From the NCBI GenBank assembly GCA_030527705.1, contig JAUNAI010000009.1:1-36867 (forward strand): DNA of 36,867 bases, written 5' to 3'. This DNA is from Planctomycetia bacterium (GTDB taxonomy: Bacteria; Planctomycetota; Planctomycetia; Pirellulales; Thermoguttaceae). This document shows, piece after piece, positions 24,366-32,305 of the stretch. A model generated the notes under the pieces. That model saw only the letters and a list, made by a program, of their open reading frames with translations. It made no database searches and had not been told where the DNA came from. Numbering within the stretch: position 1 is the stretch's first letter; every line of letters begins with the position of its first letter. Made by a program: the position numbers and the translations under genes.

Positions 24366-26480
24366 ATGGTGCGGTATAAAGACGCGAGCGAGCTTTTTGA
24401 CAACTACGATTCCAGTCTATTTGGCGACGGTTTTGCGTCGGACAGACAGGCGGAACACGCGGAAAATCACGCGATGAAGTACGCGGACCATAAGCAACGA
24501 GCGAAAGAGCGACAGGCGCGGATCAGCGAGGAGGGACGCGAAATCGGTCCACTTCCTCCGGTATTGTATCCTGAGTTGGTCGGAGAGTGTCGGCACGATT
24601 TTTTGAGGTTTATGCTAACTTTCGGCAACGCGGACCAGTCCGACCCGGCTTTCCCTGCTCCGTTTTGCGATGCGCAACTTTACGCGATTCGGTCAATTCA
24701 GGAAACGCTCTTGAATGGCGGTAGTCGTCCGTTGTGCTTGCCACGAGGTTTCGCAAAATCGACGTTTTGCGAGTGGGGAATTGCGTGGGCGTTGTGTTAC
24801 GGTCATCAGCGGTTTATCCTGATTATCGGCGCGAAACAACAGCTGGCGTCGCAGATTCTGGAGAACGTCGGACGGATTCTGTTTCAGAACGACCTTTTGG
24901 CGGCGTGTTTTCCGTCGCTGGTTTATCCCGTTTTGTGTCTCGATGGAAGTCCGGGACGCGCTCCGGGGCAGACGCTGGACGGCGAGCATACCAACATTAA
25001 GTGGAATTCGCGGACTCTAATTTGTCCGACAGTTGCGGGTGCTCCTTCTTCGGGGTGCATTGTGACGGTTTCGGGGTTGGACGGCGCGATTCGCGGTATG
25101 AAAGTCGGTTCCGACCGTCCGACATGCGTCATCGTGGACGACCCCCAGACCGAAAAAAGCGCGGCAAGCGTTCACCAGACCGATAGACGCTGGAATTTAC
25201 TTTCTGGAGCGGTGAAGGGGTTGGCTGGTCCGTCGCAGTCTTTGGCAATGATTGCTACGATTACGGTTCAGCGTCCAGACGACCTTTCGGAAAAGATTCT
25301 GGCGGCGTGGGGTGGTCGGCGTTTTTCGATGCTTCGGACGATGCCGGAGAAAATGGAATTGTGGGAAGAATACAATAAACTCCGGGAAATCGGGATTAAA
25401 AACCACATTGAGACGGCGGATCAAATTCGGGAGGCGAATGTGTTCTATCTTTCCCATCGATCGGAAATGGACGCGGGAGCGGAAGCGGAGTGGGAATACC
25501 GATTCGACTCAAGAACGGAAGTTTCGGCGATTCAACACGCGATGAATCTTTATTTTGCAAATAAGCAGACGTTTTTTTCGGAGTATCAAAACCGACCGTT
25601 AGCGATTCTCGACGAGGCGCGGAATTTGACGCGGGATGAGATTTTGCGAAAAATCGTGACCGTCAAGCGTTATACGGTTCCGCTGGAGTGCGAGCGCGTG
25701 ACGTGTGGGATTGACATTCAACAGGATTGTCTGTACTGGGTAACGACCGCTTGGGGCGATGGTTTTCGTGGTCACGTTTTGGATTATGGACGGTTTCCGG
25801 AAGGGAGAAAAACGATTCAGGATTTGTTTCCCGATGCAAGTGAAAAAGACGCTTTTTATCTGGCTTTGGGACGATTGTGTCCGATTCTCGATTCACGTTC
25901 TTATCAGCGTGAAGACGGGACCGCGTTGAAAATCGAAAAAGGTCTGATAGACGCGAACCGTGGGCTTTTCACGCCGCAAGTTAGGAAGATTTGTTACGAT
26001 ATGAATTCCGTTTGGGAACCGGTTTTCGGCTGGGGGAAAGGCGCGGACGAGTTGTTTATCCGAGGCGGATTGAAACCGGGCGAGCAACGCGGCGAGAATT
26101 GGCAACGTCCGGCGTTGGTTCCGGCAAATTTGGTCCGACACACGCGATACGATACGAACTATTGGAAATCGTCGGTCCGAACCTTTTGGCAAGCTCCGGC
26201 GGTCGGATCAGGAACGCTGACGCTTTTCGACGGCGATGAACGCTCCCATTACGATTTCATTCAACATCAGCTTTCGGAAAAATCCGTTCCGGTAACGGGT
26301 CCGCGAGGGACGATTGACAAGTGGACTTTAGTACCCGGTTTAGAAAATCACTTGTGGGATTGCTTAATTATGGCGACCGTCGCGGCTTCCGTTTGCGGTT
26401 CCCACCTTGCAAGCGCGACAACGCCCGCAAGTAGAAAACTTTTGTATCGTGTTAAAAATTGGTCAGTTAAACCTAAATAA
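24366..26480 (+). CDS. Phage terminase large subunit
   Basis: This 704-residue packaging motor would thread DNA into the prohead and cut it. The N-terminal ATPase has a modified Walker A, CLPRGFAKST (about 124-133), and Walker B TCVIVDDPQTEK near 256. The C-terminal RNase H-like nuclease starts at VTCGIDIQQDCLYWV near 448 with a catalytic Asp, and a late LWDCLIMA provides another acidic residue. GAAAAAGGAG precedes the ATG at 24,366. The length suits GpA-like large terminases. No small terminase is recognised upstream; the 318-bp gap before it has no ORF, so that subunit is elsewhere, diverged or absent. Confidence 0.88.
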   Translation: MVRYKDASELFDNYDSSLFGDGFASDRQAEHAENHAMKYADHKQRAKERQARISEEGREIGPLPPVLYPELVGECRHDFLRFMLTFGNADQSDPAFPAPFCDAQLYAIRSIQETLLNGGSRPLCLPRGFAKSTFCEWGIAWALCYGHQRFILIIGAKQQLASQILENVGRILFQNDLLAACFPSLVYPVLCLDGSPGRAPGQTLDGEHTNIKWNSRTLICPTVAGAPSSGCIVTVSGLDGAIRGMKVGSDRPTCVIVDDPQTEKSAASVHQTDRRWNLLSGAVKGLAGPSQSLAMIATITVQRPDDLSEKILAAWGGRRFSMLRTMPEKMELWEEYNKLREIGIKNHIETADQIREANVFYLSHRSEMDAGAEAEWEYRFDSRTEVSAIQHAMNLYFANKQTFFSEYQNRPLAILDEARNLTRDEILRKIVTVKRYTVPLECERVTCGIDIQQDCLYWVTTAWGDGFRGHVLDYGRFPEGRKTIQDLFPDASEKDAFYLALGRLCPILDSRSYQREDGTALKIEKGLIDANRGLFTPQVRKICYDMNSVWEPVFGWGKGADELFIRGGLKPGEQRGENWQRPALVPANLVRHTRYDTNYWKSSVRTFWQAPAVGSGTLTLFDGDERSHYDFIQHQLSEKSVPVTGPRGTIDKWTLVPGLENHLWDCLIMATVAASVCGSHLASATTPASRKLLYRVKNWSVKPK

Positions 26481-26497
26481 GAAGGGAACTTTCAAAA

Positions 26498-26773
26498 ATG
26501 AGTGAAACTGGAAACTTGAAGCGGTTTCGGGTGCAAGCGCAGGTGAAGTCGGTGCCGGTCTTTTATGACGTGGTGGCGGAAAGCGCGGACACGGCGGAAA
26601 ATCTCGTTGCGGATGCACTGGAACAGAGTGGAATATCGGCTGAAATTTTAAGACGTTCGGTAAAGGAATTCCACATTGACGCGGTGGGGATTTTCAAGGA
26701 TACGCGACTCAGTCACAAAGGCGTTTTCATTGTGAACTCAATGGAAAAACCAGATACGGAGGTGATAAGATGA
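26498..26773 (+). CDS. Hypothetical protein (91 aa), first of a small-gene cluster
   Basis: This soluble alpha/beta-looking protein begins MSETGNLKRFRVQAQVKSVP and continues VFYDVVAESADTAENLVADA, a pattern of strand-helix that recalls small phage proteins of unknown role. There are no Cys motifs or transmembrane segments. It lies 17 bp after the terminase and ends in a GGAGGTGATAAG that serves as the ribosome-binding site of the next tiny gene. Co-transcription with the terminase is likely; its function is unknown. Confidence 0.72.
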   Translation: MSETGNLKRFRVQAQVKSVPVFYDVVAESADTAENLVADALEQSGISAEILRRSVKEFHIDAVGIFKDTRLSHKGVFIVNSMEKPDTEVIR

Positions 26774-26835
26774 CTTTTTTTAATACCGATAAGAAAGGTT
26801 TTCAATTCATTGTTGAGAGCCGCGCAACGTTTTAA
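26770..26835 (+). CDS. 21-residue peptide ORF with a strong, coupled start
   Basis: ATG 26,770 overlaps the previous stop codon (ATGA) and follows GGAGGTG at ideal distance. The product is MTFFNTDKKGFQFIVESRAT plus a final Phe. Its last codons lie in an R3-like repeat (GAGCCGCGCAACGTTTTAAG). It may be a real micropeptide or only a translational bridge to the next gene. Confidence 0.4.
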   Translation: MTFFNTDKKGFQFIVESRATF

Positions 26836-26847
26836 GGAGGCGAAAGA

Positions 26848-27102
26848 ATGACGTGGATGAATTTTATAGCCGGGTTTTGTTGCGGGACTGGAGTTAGTTT
26901 GACACTGGTCGGAACGTTTCGTTATTGCGCGCTTGCGGAAGCGGTGAGATGTGAAACGAGACAGGAATGTCAACCTCCTCAAGTTTTACACTTGGAACCA
27001 GCGACGGACGAGGAACTTGCGGAAGCCGCGAGAGGTTTGGAAGAGGCTTGGGAGTATTGGGAGAAATTTGACCGACAGGAGGAAAAGGAGGGTTTAAGAT
27101 GA
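26848..27102 (+). CDS. Small single-pass membrane protein (84 aa)
   Basis: AAGGAGG precedes ATG 26,848. Residues 4-28 form a transmembrane helix (WMNFIAGFCCGTGVSLTLVG), followed by a Cys-containing linker and a C-terminal acidic, Trp-containing helix (EEAWEYWEKFDRQEEKE). Its stop overlaps the next ATG by 4 bp. No family is recognised. Small membrane proteins between terminase and portal are common in phages of unknown type; roles from lysis control to membrane-associated accessory functions are possible. Confidence 0.7.
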   Translation: MTWMNFIAGFCCGTGVSLTLVGTFRYCALAEAVRCETRQECQPPQVLHLEPATDEELAEAARGLEEAWEYWEKFDRQEEKEGLR

Positions 27103-27281
27103 GTTTTGATACGGTTTCGTTTGTGATTTTCGTTGGAATCGTGATTCTGCTTATGTACTGTGGAAGTTTGCAAGGGGCGGAAATTGCGAATCTGAAAAAA
27201 GATGTAATTACGTTGAAATTGGAAATTCTGAGACTTAAAACAAGGGCTGGAGATGATGATGTGTCCGGAGTGCGAAAGTGA
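27099..27281 (+). CDS. Small membrane protein with coiled-coil tail (60 aa)
   Basis: The start ATG 27,099 overlaps the preceding stop and is preceded by GGAGG. Residues 6-25 (VSFVIFVGIVILLMYCGSLQ) are hydrophobic; the following EIANLKKDVITLKLEILRLK has heptad spacing and should form a coiled coil. The topology resembles spanins or small anchor proteins, but no lipobox or partner signature proves that. Confidence 0.68.
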   Translation: MSFDTVSFVIFVGIVILLMYCGSLQGAEIANLKKDVITLKLEILRLKTRAGDDDVSGVRK

Positions 27282-27444
27282 AAAAAGTCGCGTAAAGAAT
27301 ACGGTTCGCGTTTCAAGAGCGATTTTAAGGTATCGCGTTTGTGAAAAGTGCGGTTGCGTGTATTCGACGCGGGAAGTCGTTCAGTATATTATGGGACATG
27401 AAAATGTTCTAAAACGTAAAAAAGATAAGCACGAACCAATTTAG
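27259..27444 (+). CDS. Zinc-ribbon protein (61-63 aa)
   Basis: Three consecutive ATG codons begin at 27,253. The third (27,259) has the best spacing from GGAG. The protein has two CxxC pairs (MCPECESE and VCEKCGCVYSTREV) about 27 residues apart, a zinc ribbon resembling the NrdR N-terminus and other nucleic-acid-binding ribbons. It overlaps the preceding membrane protein by 23 bp in another frame and is the last gene before a strong terminator. A DNA- or RNA-binding regulator of late genes is a reasonable guess only. Confidence 0.7.
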   Translation: MCPECESEKSRVKNTVRVSRAILRYRVCEKCGCVYSTREVVQYIMGHENVLKRKKDKHEPI

Positions 27445-27489
27445 ATTAGACGCTATTTTTTCAAAAACAGTGATTTTCTAAAATATTTT

Positions 27490-27540
27490 AAACTATTTTT
27501 GCACATACAGTGTATCTGCAAAAATAGTTTTTCTTTTTTG
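27490..27540 (+). terminator. Strong intrinsic terminator closing the terminase cluster
   Basis: A perfect 14-bp stem, AAACTATTTTTGCA / TGCAAAAATAGTTT, carries a loop that itself pairs (ATAC/GTAT) and is followed by TTCTTTTTT. Confidence 0.85.
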
Positions 27541-27568
27541 TTGACGCTTGGGGGGATTCTGGTATACT
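27541..27568 (+). promoter_or_regulatory. Promoter of the head-gene operon
   Basis: TTGACG and TATACT are spaced by 16 bp, with TGG directly before the -10 box (extended -10). It starts immediately after the terminator and 50 bp before the gpW-like gene, so terminator and promoter split early and late structural transcription. Confidence 0.7.
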
Positions 27569-27617
27569 TGATGATGTGAGATGAAAAAAGGTTTACGTTC
27601 TTTTTGAGGTTTAAACC

Positions 27618-27830
27618 ATGTTAGAAGAAAATACAATGCTCGCCGCGATTCAGCAAGCGAAACGGGAAGCGATTGAGCGTGGCGTTTCTGGAGTTTCATC
27701 GGCGGGAAGGTCGGTAAGTTATACCGATGTCAAAACGCTGGAGGAATTGGAACGCGCGGAGAAGCACAAAAAAGCGCGGTCGATGTTCGCCAGAAAATGT
27801 CAAGCGAAGCCGTATGATAGCCAGTGGTAA
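27618..27830 (+). CDS. gpW-like head-tail joining protein
   Basis: This 70-residue protein begins MLEENTMLAAIQQAKREAIE and has a helix-hairpin-helix pattern (an N-terminal helix, a short strand pair around SVSYTDVKTLEEL, a second helix and a basic tail). Lambda gpW (about 68 residues) has the same size, pattern and gene position between terminase and portal, and completes the portal for tail attachment. Sequence identity to gpW looks low, so the assignment rests on order and pattern. A second Met at residue 7 is an alternative start. Confidence 0.65.
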   Translation: MLEENTMLAAIQQAKREAIERGVSGVSSAGRSVSYTDVKTLEELERAEKHKKARSMFARKCQAKPYDSQW

Positions 27831-27833
27831 TTT

Positions 27834-29489
27834 TTGATCCCGACTCAACGATGGTTTTTTATTCAACCTTTTGAGCCGCCCAACGTTTTAAGTCGTTCAA
27901 CCTTTTCAAGATTTGGTGTTAAAGTGAGCAGAAATAAACGGAAAAAGAAGCGTTTACAGGCGAAAATGGTCGCGGACAGGAATGTCCCCGCCCCTATGGA
28001 ATCCGTTTTGGGAGTGAATCGTGCTGGAGGTTCTCGACGCTCTTTGTATCGACACGGGAGAGAAATTCATCCGGTAGCGGAAGCGCAACTGGAACGGATT
28101 GAGGCGACGATGGTGGAATCCGCAATGCCTCCAGAACGGCTTTCGGTTTATTTCGGCGATAGTACCGATGATTTCGCGGATAGAATCATTTCGGAAGGCG
28201 TGCGACAGAACTTAAGAGCGAATTCGAGGAAGATTTTCTTAAATGACGCCTGTACGAATCACGGTTGTTTCGTTTTTGGAATTCACACCATTGGAAGTAC
28301 GGGACCGGAATTGAATGTGGTTTCTGAGAAACAGCTTGGTCGGCAATCGTCGAACGCTTTCGGGATTACATTGTCGGCGGAAGAAAGAGAATATCTCGAA
28401 TGGGAATGGTTTTACTTTCAGCAGGAAATCGACCTTTCAGACCATTTACGGCAAGCGATTGAGGCGTTGCAGTATGATGGGGAAATGTTTTTCCAGCTGG
28501 TTTTCGACCCGGAAATTTCGCGCGTGAATCTAAATTTGTTGCAGATTGAAGCGAAACGAGTTCGGTATCCAATGCAAGGTCCGTGGAATGAGCAACTGGT
28601 TGAGGGTATCGAATTTGAGGGAATGCACCCGAAAACGTACTACGTTCAGAAAAAGGTTTTGAATCCAAATCTGGATTTTGCGTGGACGTTTGAGCCGATT
28701 CCGGCGGACCAGATACTTCATTTTGTTGTGAAACGCTTGCCGGATCAGCACCGAGGAATGTCGTGGTTGTCGTGTGTTTTGAATGACTTGGCGGAAACGC
28801 ACCTTTACGACCAGTATCACTTGGGAGCGGCGAACGCTGCGGCTCGGAATAGTGGCGGTGTTGTAGAGTTGGATGCATCGCTTGCGTATGAACCGGGCGA
28901 CCCGATTGATTTGGATGGAATTACCGAAATGGACGCTCCTAATCCGGGAATGATTAAGCAACTTTTACCCGGTATGAAGTATGTACAAGGGTCGGCGCAG
29001 TGGCCGTGCGGAAGTTACGATACGTTCATTAATTCGAAACATAAGAAACACGCGGCGGGCATGAATCTGACGAAAGCGATGTTGACGAATGATTTTTCAG
29101 ACCACAATTATTCCAGTTTTCGAGGTGAAATGATTGTGTATTGGGAGGTTATTCGTTATATTCGTTCAAGGCTGGAAAGATTGATTTTGGATAAACTTTT
29201 CGACCATTGGATTTCGTGTTTATCGTGCGTTGATGAAAAAGTTGCGGAAATCGTTTCAAGGCATAATGGGAACGTGAAAAGGATTCCTAGATCGTGGAGT
29301 TGGTCTCCAATTCCGGCTTTTGACATGAAAGACTTGATTGCGTCGTTACAAGTAGCGGTTTCCGCTGGTTTCATGTCACGGAAAATGGCGGTTCAGGCTC
29401 TTGGTAAAGATTTTGAGCAGGTGGAACAGGAAAGAATCGCGGATACGTTTCAAAGTGTAAATGGTGAAGTAAATGAAAATCAGAGTTGA
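27834..29489 (+). CDS. Phage portal protein (lambda gpB-like)
   Basis: This is a portal ring protein of up to 551 residues, the dodecameric gate for DNA. Family-like features are DDFADRIISEGVRQNLRANS near the N-terminal third, a long central DQILHFVVKRLPDQHRGMSW with NDLAETHLYDQYHLGAANAA, and a C-terminal MFxxM-like helix region. The start is uncertain: TTG 27,834, GTG 27,924 and ATG 27,966 are all in frame, none with a strong ribosome-binding site, and the first 40 residues look unlike the family. The repeat R3 lies in that doubtful 5' part. The end overlaps the next gene by 17 bp. Confidence 0.82.
   Translation: MIPTQRWFFIQPFEPPNVLSRSTFSRFGVKVSRNKRKKKRLQAKMVADRNVPAPMESVLGVNRAGGSRRSLYRHGREIHPVAEAQLERIEATMVESAMPPERLSVYFGDSTDDFADRIISEGVRQNLRANSRKIFLNDACTNHGCFVFGIHTIGSTGPELNVVSEKQLGRQSSNAFGITLSAEEREYLEWEWFYFQQEIDLSDHLRQAIEALQYDGEMFFQLVFDPEISRVNLNLLQIEAKRVRYPMQGPWNEQLVEGIEFEGMHPKTYYVQKKVLNPNLDFAWTFEPIPADQILHFVVKRLPDQHRGMSWLSCVLNDLAETHLYDQYHLGAANAAARNSGGVVELDASLAYEPGDPIDLDGITEMDAPNPGMIKQLLPGMKYVQGSAQWPCGSYDTFINSKHKKHAAGMNLTKAMLTNDFSDHNYSSFRGEMIVYWEVIRYIRSRLERLILDKLFDHWISCLSCVDEKVAEIVSRHNGNVKRIPRSWSWSPIPAFDMKDLIASLQVAVSAGFMSRKMAVQALGKDFEQVEQERIADTFQSVNGEVNENQS
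27862..27889 (+). repeat. R3 short dispersed repeat copy
   Basis: TTCAACCTTTTGAGCCGCCC and the following AACGTTTT match, in reverse complement, 22035-22062 over 28 bp, and match 26817-26836 (GAGCCGCGCAACGTTTTAAG) over 20 bp. TTCAACCTTTT recurs at 27896-27906. Confidence 0.55.
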
Positions 29490-31527
29490 AGCGTCGTTTT
29501 CGATTGGAGAAAAAACGTTTAAATTCGAGCCGTTATATAGTGGCGGAACGCTGTGGATTGACGGTTTCGATTGCGGAATGGTTCTCGATATTTCAGGTGT
29601 GGAACCGTTGCCGGAAAAAGTGGCAGCGTGTTTTGACCATAATCGGGAGCAGGTCGTGGGAACGTTTCATCCGGAAATTGTGGAAACCGAAAAAGGTTCT
29701 CAAATTTGTGGGGAAGGCGTTTTTGATGTGACGGCTCCAGCGTGGAACGTTTTGAAAGCGTTTCAGGTAGAAGGGGTGAAATGGGAGTGTTCCATTGCGA
29801 CCGAGGATTTTTCCCCGGAGCGCGATGTGGAATGGATACAAGCCGGTGAATGTGTGAGCGTCAACGGCAAAAAGTTTGTTGGACCGGTTGGCGTTGTCCG
29901 AAAATGGGCGCTTGCCGAGGGTTCTTTTGTTCGGCGTGGAGGCGACGCTTTTAATACCGCGTCGATTTCGGCGCGTCTTTTATCAGTGAAAGGAAAAGGT
30001 ATGAGTGATGAACTTCGGGCTTTCATTCAGGAAGCCAATTTTGACCCGGACGCTTTGACGCCGGAGCAGATTGCGATGTTTGAAAAAGCGTTTGCGGTCT
30101 GTGAAGCGCGAATTAAGGCGGAATTGGAAGAAGTGGAGAAAAACTGTCAGGCTGAAATCGACGACGATTTGAAACCCGCCGATGACGCTGATGGCGAGCC
30201 GTCGCTTGTCGATGATGAGGAAAATGGTGACATTTCCGCCGATGATTTGGACCCGGAAGAAAGTCCTGATGGGTCCGAAACGGAGGAGGATTTAGAACCG
30301 ACTTCGGAACCGAAACCGGTAAACGCGCGAGCGTCGCGAAAATATCGACGTGGAAAAGTGACGGCTTCGGCTGGCGCTCCGTCTCCGAAAGAGGTTTTTG
30401 GCGTTGCGTTGATGAAAAGTTTCGGTATGGAAGATAGGGCGATTAAAGCGTCTGGTTATTCTGATAATGCGATGTCGGAAGGTTTAGCGGGGCGGTTTTC
30501 GTCTTATTCTCCGCGCGACTTGATTTGTGAAATGATCCGACAATCGACTGGGCGTGTTTTTCGCGGTACGGAAGACGCTTTCATGGAGGCGTTTTTCAAG
30601 CCGAAAAGTGTGCGTGCAAGCGCGTTTTCGACTTCTACGCCACTCGGTATTTTGAGCGAAGTTATCAACAAGTTTTATGTTTCCGGTATCATGTCGGTCA
30701 ATGACCCGTTACAGAAAATCGCGAAACGGATTCCTGTCAATTCTTTGCGAACGGCTCTTGTCACGAATTACGACGTGTACGGCGTCCCGGAAGAAACGCC
30801 TTATACCGGTCGAATTGCGGACACAACGCTCGTCGGCGAAGATTACAACATCGGAATCGGACTTGACGGGAGTAAATTGACGTTGACCCGTGATATGATG
30901 GTGAATGACGATTTGAACGCGCTGCCGGACGTTTCGGCGAAACTGGGACGGAAACAGCAGTTAAAGCGTGTCAAGCGCGGTCTTAAAAAGCTGATGGACG
31001 GCGCGACGGGAACTGCGGGAACGTTTACGACGGGCGTGAATAAATCGACGGTTCCTCTTTCTCTGGAAGGTCTGAACACGCTGGCGGGAATGTTGGCGTC
31101 CATGACGGACATCGGAAGCGACCCGAACGACCCGACTTTCACGGAAAACGTCGGAAAATATCTGCTTGTACCGACGGAGTTGGCGGCGACGGCGGATTCG
31201 CTTTACACCGCGACGAACTTGTTAGCGCAGACGGCTGGCGGAACGGTGACGCTGACTTCGCGCCGTCACCGTTTCGAAGTTATCGACACTCCTTATATCG
31301 GAGCCGGAGTGAATGGCGGCTCGGCGACGAACTTCTTTTTGCTCGCGGACCCGCAATTCTCGGCAATTCTCGGAGAAACGCGCCTCCGTGGCTCGGAAGA
31401 ACCGCGAATTATGCAGGTTGCGCCGCCGCCGAATATTCTGGGAGCATCGTGGGTCTGCTACTTTGAGTACGGCTTCGGGCTGATGGATAAGCGTGGCGCG
31501 GTGTACTCGACGGGCGCGGGAGCGTGA
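29473..31527 (+). CDS. Fused prohead protease, scaffold and major capsid protein
   Basis: One 684-residue polypeptide carries three head-assembly modules. Residues 1-170 resemble a phage prohead protease, with a possible catalytic His in FDHN (56) and Ser in ECSIATE (107). Residues ~178-288 are acidic and helical, then low-complexity Asp/Glu-rich, like a scaffold (delta) region. Residues ~300-684 look like the major capsid protein (LREDMM-like DMMVNDDLNALPDVSAKL, GKYLLVPTELAATADSL, ending ASWVCYFEYGFGLMDKRGA). A Met at 177 (position 30,001) follows AAAGGAAAAGGT, so an internal start could make scaffold-capsid alone, as in lambda C/Nu3. Maturation cleavage near residue 290-300 (RKYRRGKVTAS) is plausible. 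Confidence 0.82.
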   Translation: MKIRVEASFSIGEKTFKFEPLYSGGTLWIDGFDCGMVLDISGVEPLPEKVAACFDHNREQVVGTFHPEIVETEKGSQICGEGVFDVTAPAWNVLKAFQVEGVKWECSIATEDFSPERDVEWIQAGECVSVNGKKFVGPVGVVRKWALAEGSFVRRGGDAFNTASISARLLSVKGKGMSDELRAFIQEANFDPDALTPEQIAMFEKAFAVCEARIKAELEEVEKNCQAEIDDDLKPADDADGEPSLVDDEENGDISADDLDPEESPDGSETEEDLEPTSEPKPVNARASRKYRRGKVTASAGAPSPKEVFGVALMKSFGMEDRAIKASGYSDNAMSEGLAGRFSSYSPRDLICEMIRQSTGRVFRGTEDAFMEAFFKPKSVRASAFSTSTPLGILSEVINKFYVSGIMSVNDPLQKIAKRIPVNSLRTALVTNYDVYGVPEETPYTGRIADTTLVGEDYNIGIGLDGSKLTLTRDMMVNDDLNALPDVSAKLGRKQQLKRVKRGLKKLMDGATGTAGTFTTGVNKSTVPLSLEGLNTLAGMLASMTDIGSDPNDPTFTENVGKYLLVPTELAATADSLYTATNLLAQTAGGTVTLTSRRHRFEVIDTPYIGAGVNGGSATNFFLLADPQFSAILGETRLRGSEEPRIMQVAPPPNILGASWVCYFEYGFGLMDKRGAVYSTGAGA

Positions 31528-31560
31528 GTTTAAGGTAACTTTAATTGAAAGAGGTATGAC

Positions 31561-31920
31561 ATGAACGCAATTTGGCGAAATGACGATTTGGAAATCCCTT
31601 TTTACCCGGAAACGGACCTTGAATCAGGCGTTTTCGTAGTTCTCGGCTCTTTGGTCGGTATCACGAAAGCCACTTTTGAGGCGGGACAGTGCGCGTCGCT
31701 GACGCTTCGGGGAATCTTCCATAACGTCGCAAAACACAACGTGGCGAACGCACTGACGAAAGGTCAGAAAGTCTGGCTGAATCCGACCACGGGCAAGATT
31801 CACAACGCTTCGGCGGCTGGTTATATTTGCGTCGGGTACGCGCTCGACGCCGCTGGAGCGACGGACGCGACTTGTAAACTCCTTCTTCGTCCGACGGGCG
31901 AGGTGGGCGCGAGCAGTTGA
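31561..31920 (+). CDS. DUF2190-like head protein (possible capsid decoration protein)
   Basis: This 119-residue protein has the DUF2190 pattern: GSLVGITKATFEAGQCASLTL, then GIFHNVAKH, then ALTKGQKVWLNPTTGKIHN, and a final GYALDAAGATDATCKLLLRP. DUF2190 proteins lie directly after the major capsid gene in many phages and in some cases are decoration or stabilising proteins. AAAGAGG precedes the ATG. All-beta composition is expected. Position and pattern agree; the exact role is inferred. Confidence 0.78.
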   Translation: MNAIWRNDDLEIPFYPETDLESGVFVVLGSLVGITKATFEAGQCASLTLRGIFHNVAKHNVANALTKGQKVWLNPTTGKIHNASAAGYICVGYALDAAGATDATCKLLLRPTGEVGASS

Positions 31921-31936
31921 TGAATAGGAGGACGGC

Positions 31937-32296
31937 GTGAAAACGGAACTTTTTGAGTTTCTGAAACGTCAATTTTTGGCGATGACCTACGAAGAGTTTA
32001 CGGTTGAGAATGTGCAGAGCGTTTTCACCAGACTTTCAAGAGCGGTAACGGCTTTTTCAAGTCGATCTAATCAGTTTTTGGATGAGTGGATTCTTCGTAA
32101 GTGTGAGGAGCTTGCAACTAAAACCAGTTCCACAAAACGGTTCATCGAGCTGGTTCAGCAGATAAGCGAAACGCGGTTTACAACGGGGCAAATTTACACG
32201 GCTTGCAAGCCGGAAAATATCCGAACTTCGACTTCTCTTGAAGTGGCGATGGCTGTCGATTGCGTTCTTTTTTGGTCTCCACAGGCTCCTTTTTAA
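31937..32296 (+). CDS. Hypothetical virion-region protein (119 aa)
   Basis: It starts at GTG 31,937 behind AGGAGG. The protein is mostly helical (KTELFEFLKRQFLAMTYEEF, then SSRSNQFLDEWILRKCEELA) with no motif recognised. By position, after the capsid genes, it could be a head-completion or neck protein. It is the last gene before an R1 repeat and terminator. Confidence 0.6.
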   Translation: MKTELFEFLKRQFLAMTYEEFTVENVQSVFTRLSRAVTAFSSRSNQFLDEWILRKCEELATKTSSTKRFIELVQQISETRFTTGQIYTACKPENIRTSTSLEVAMAVDCVLFWSPQAPF

Positions 32297-32305
32297 GGTT
32301 GCTAC

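Noticed and set aside
27834-27923. First ~30 codons of the portal frame as firm protein
   Set aside because: TTG start lacks a ribosome-binding site, the sequence contains R3 and does not look like a portal N-terminus; kept only as an upper bound for the gene.
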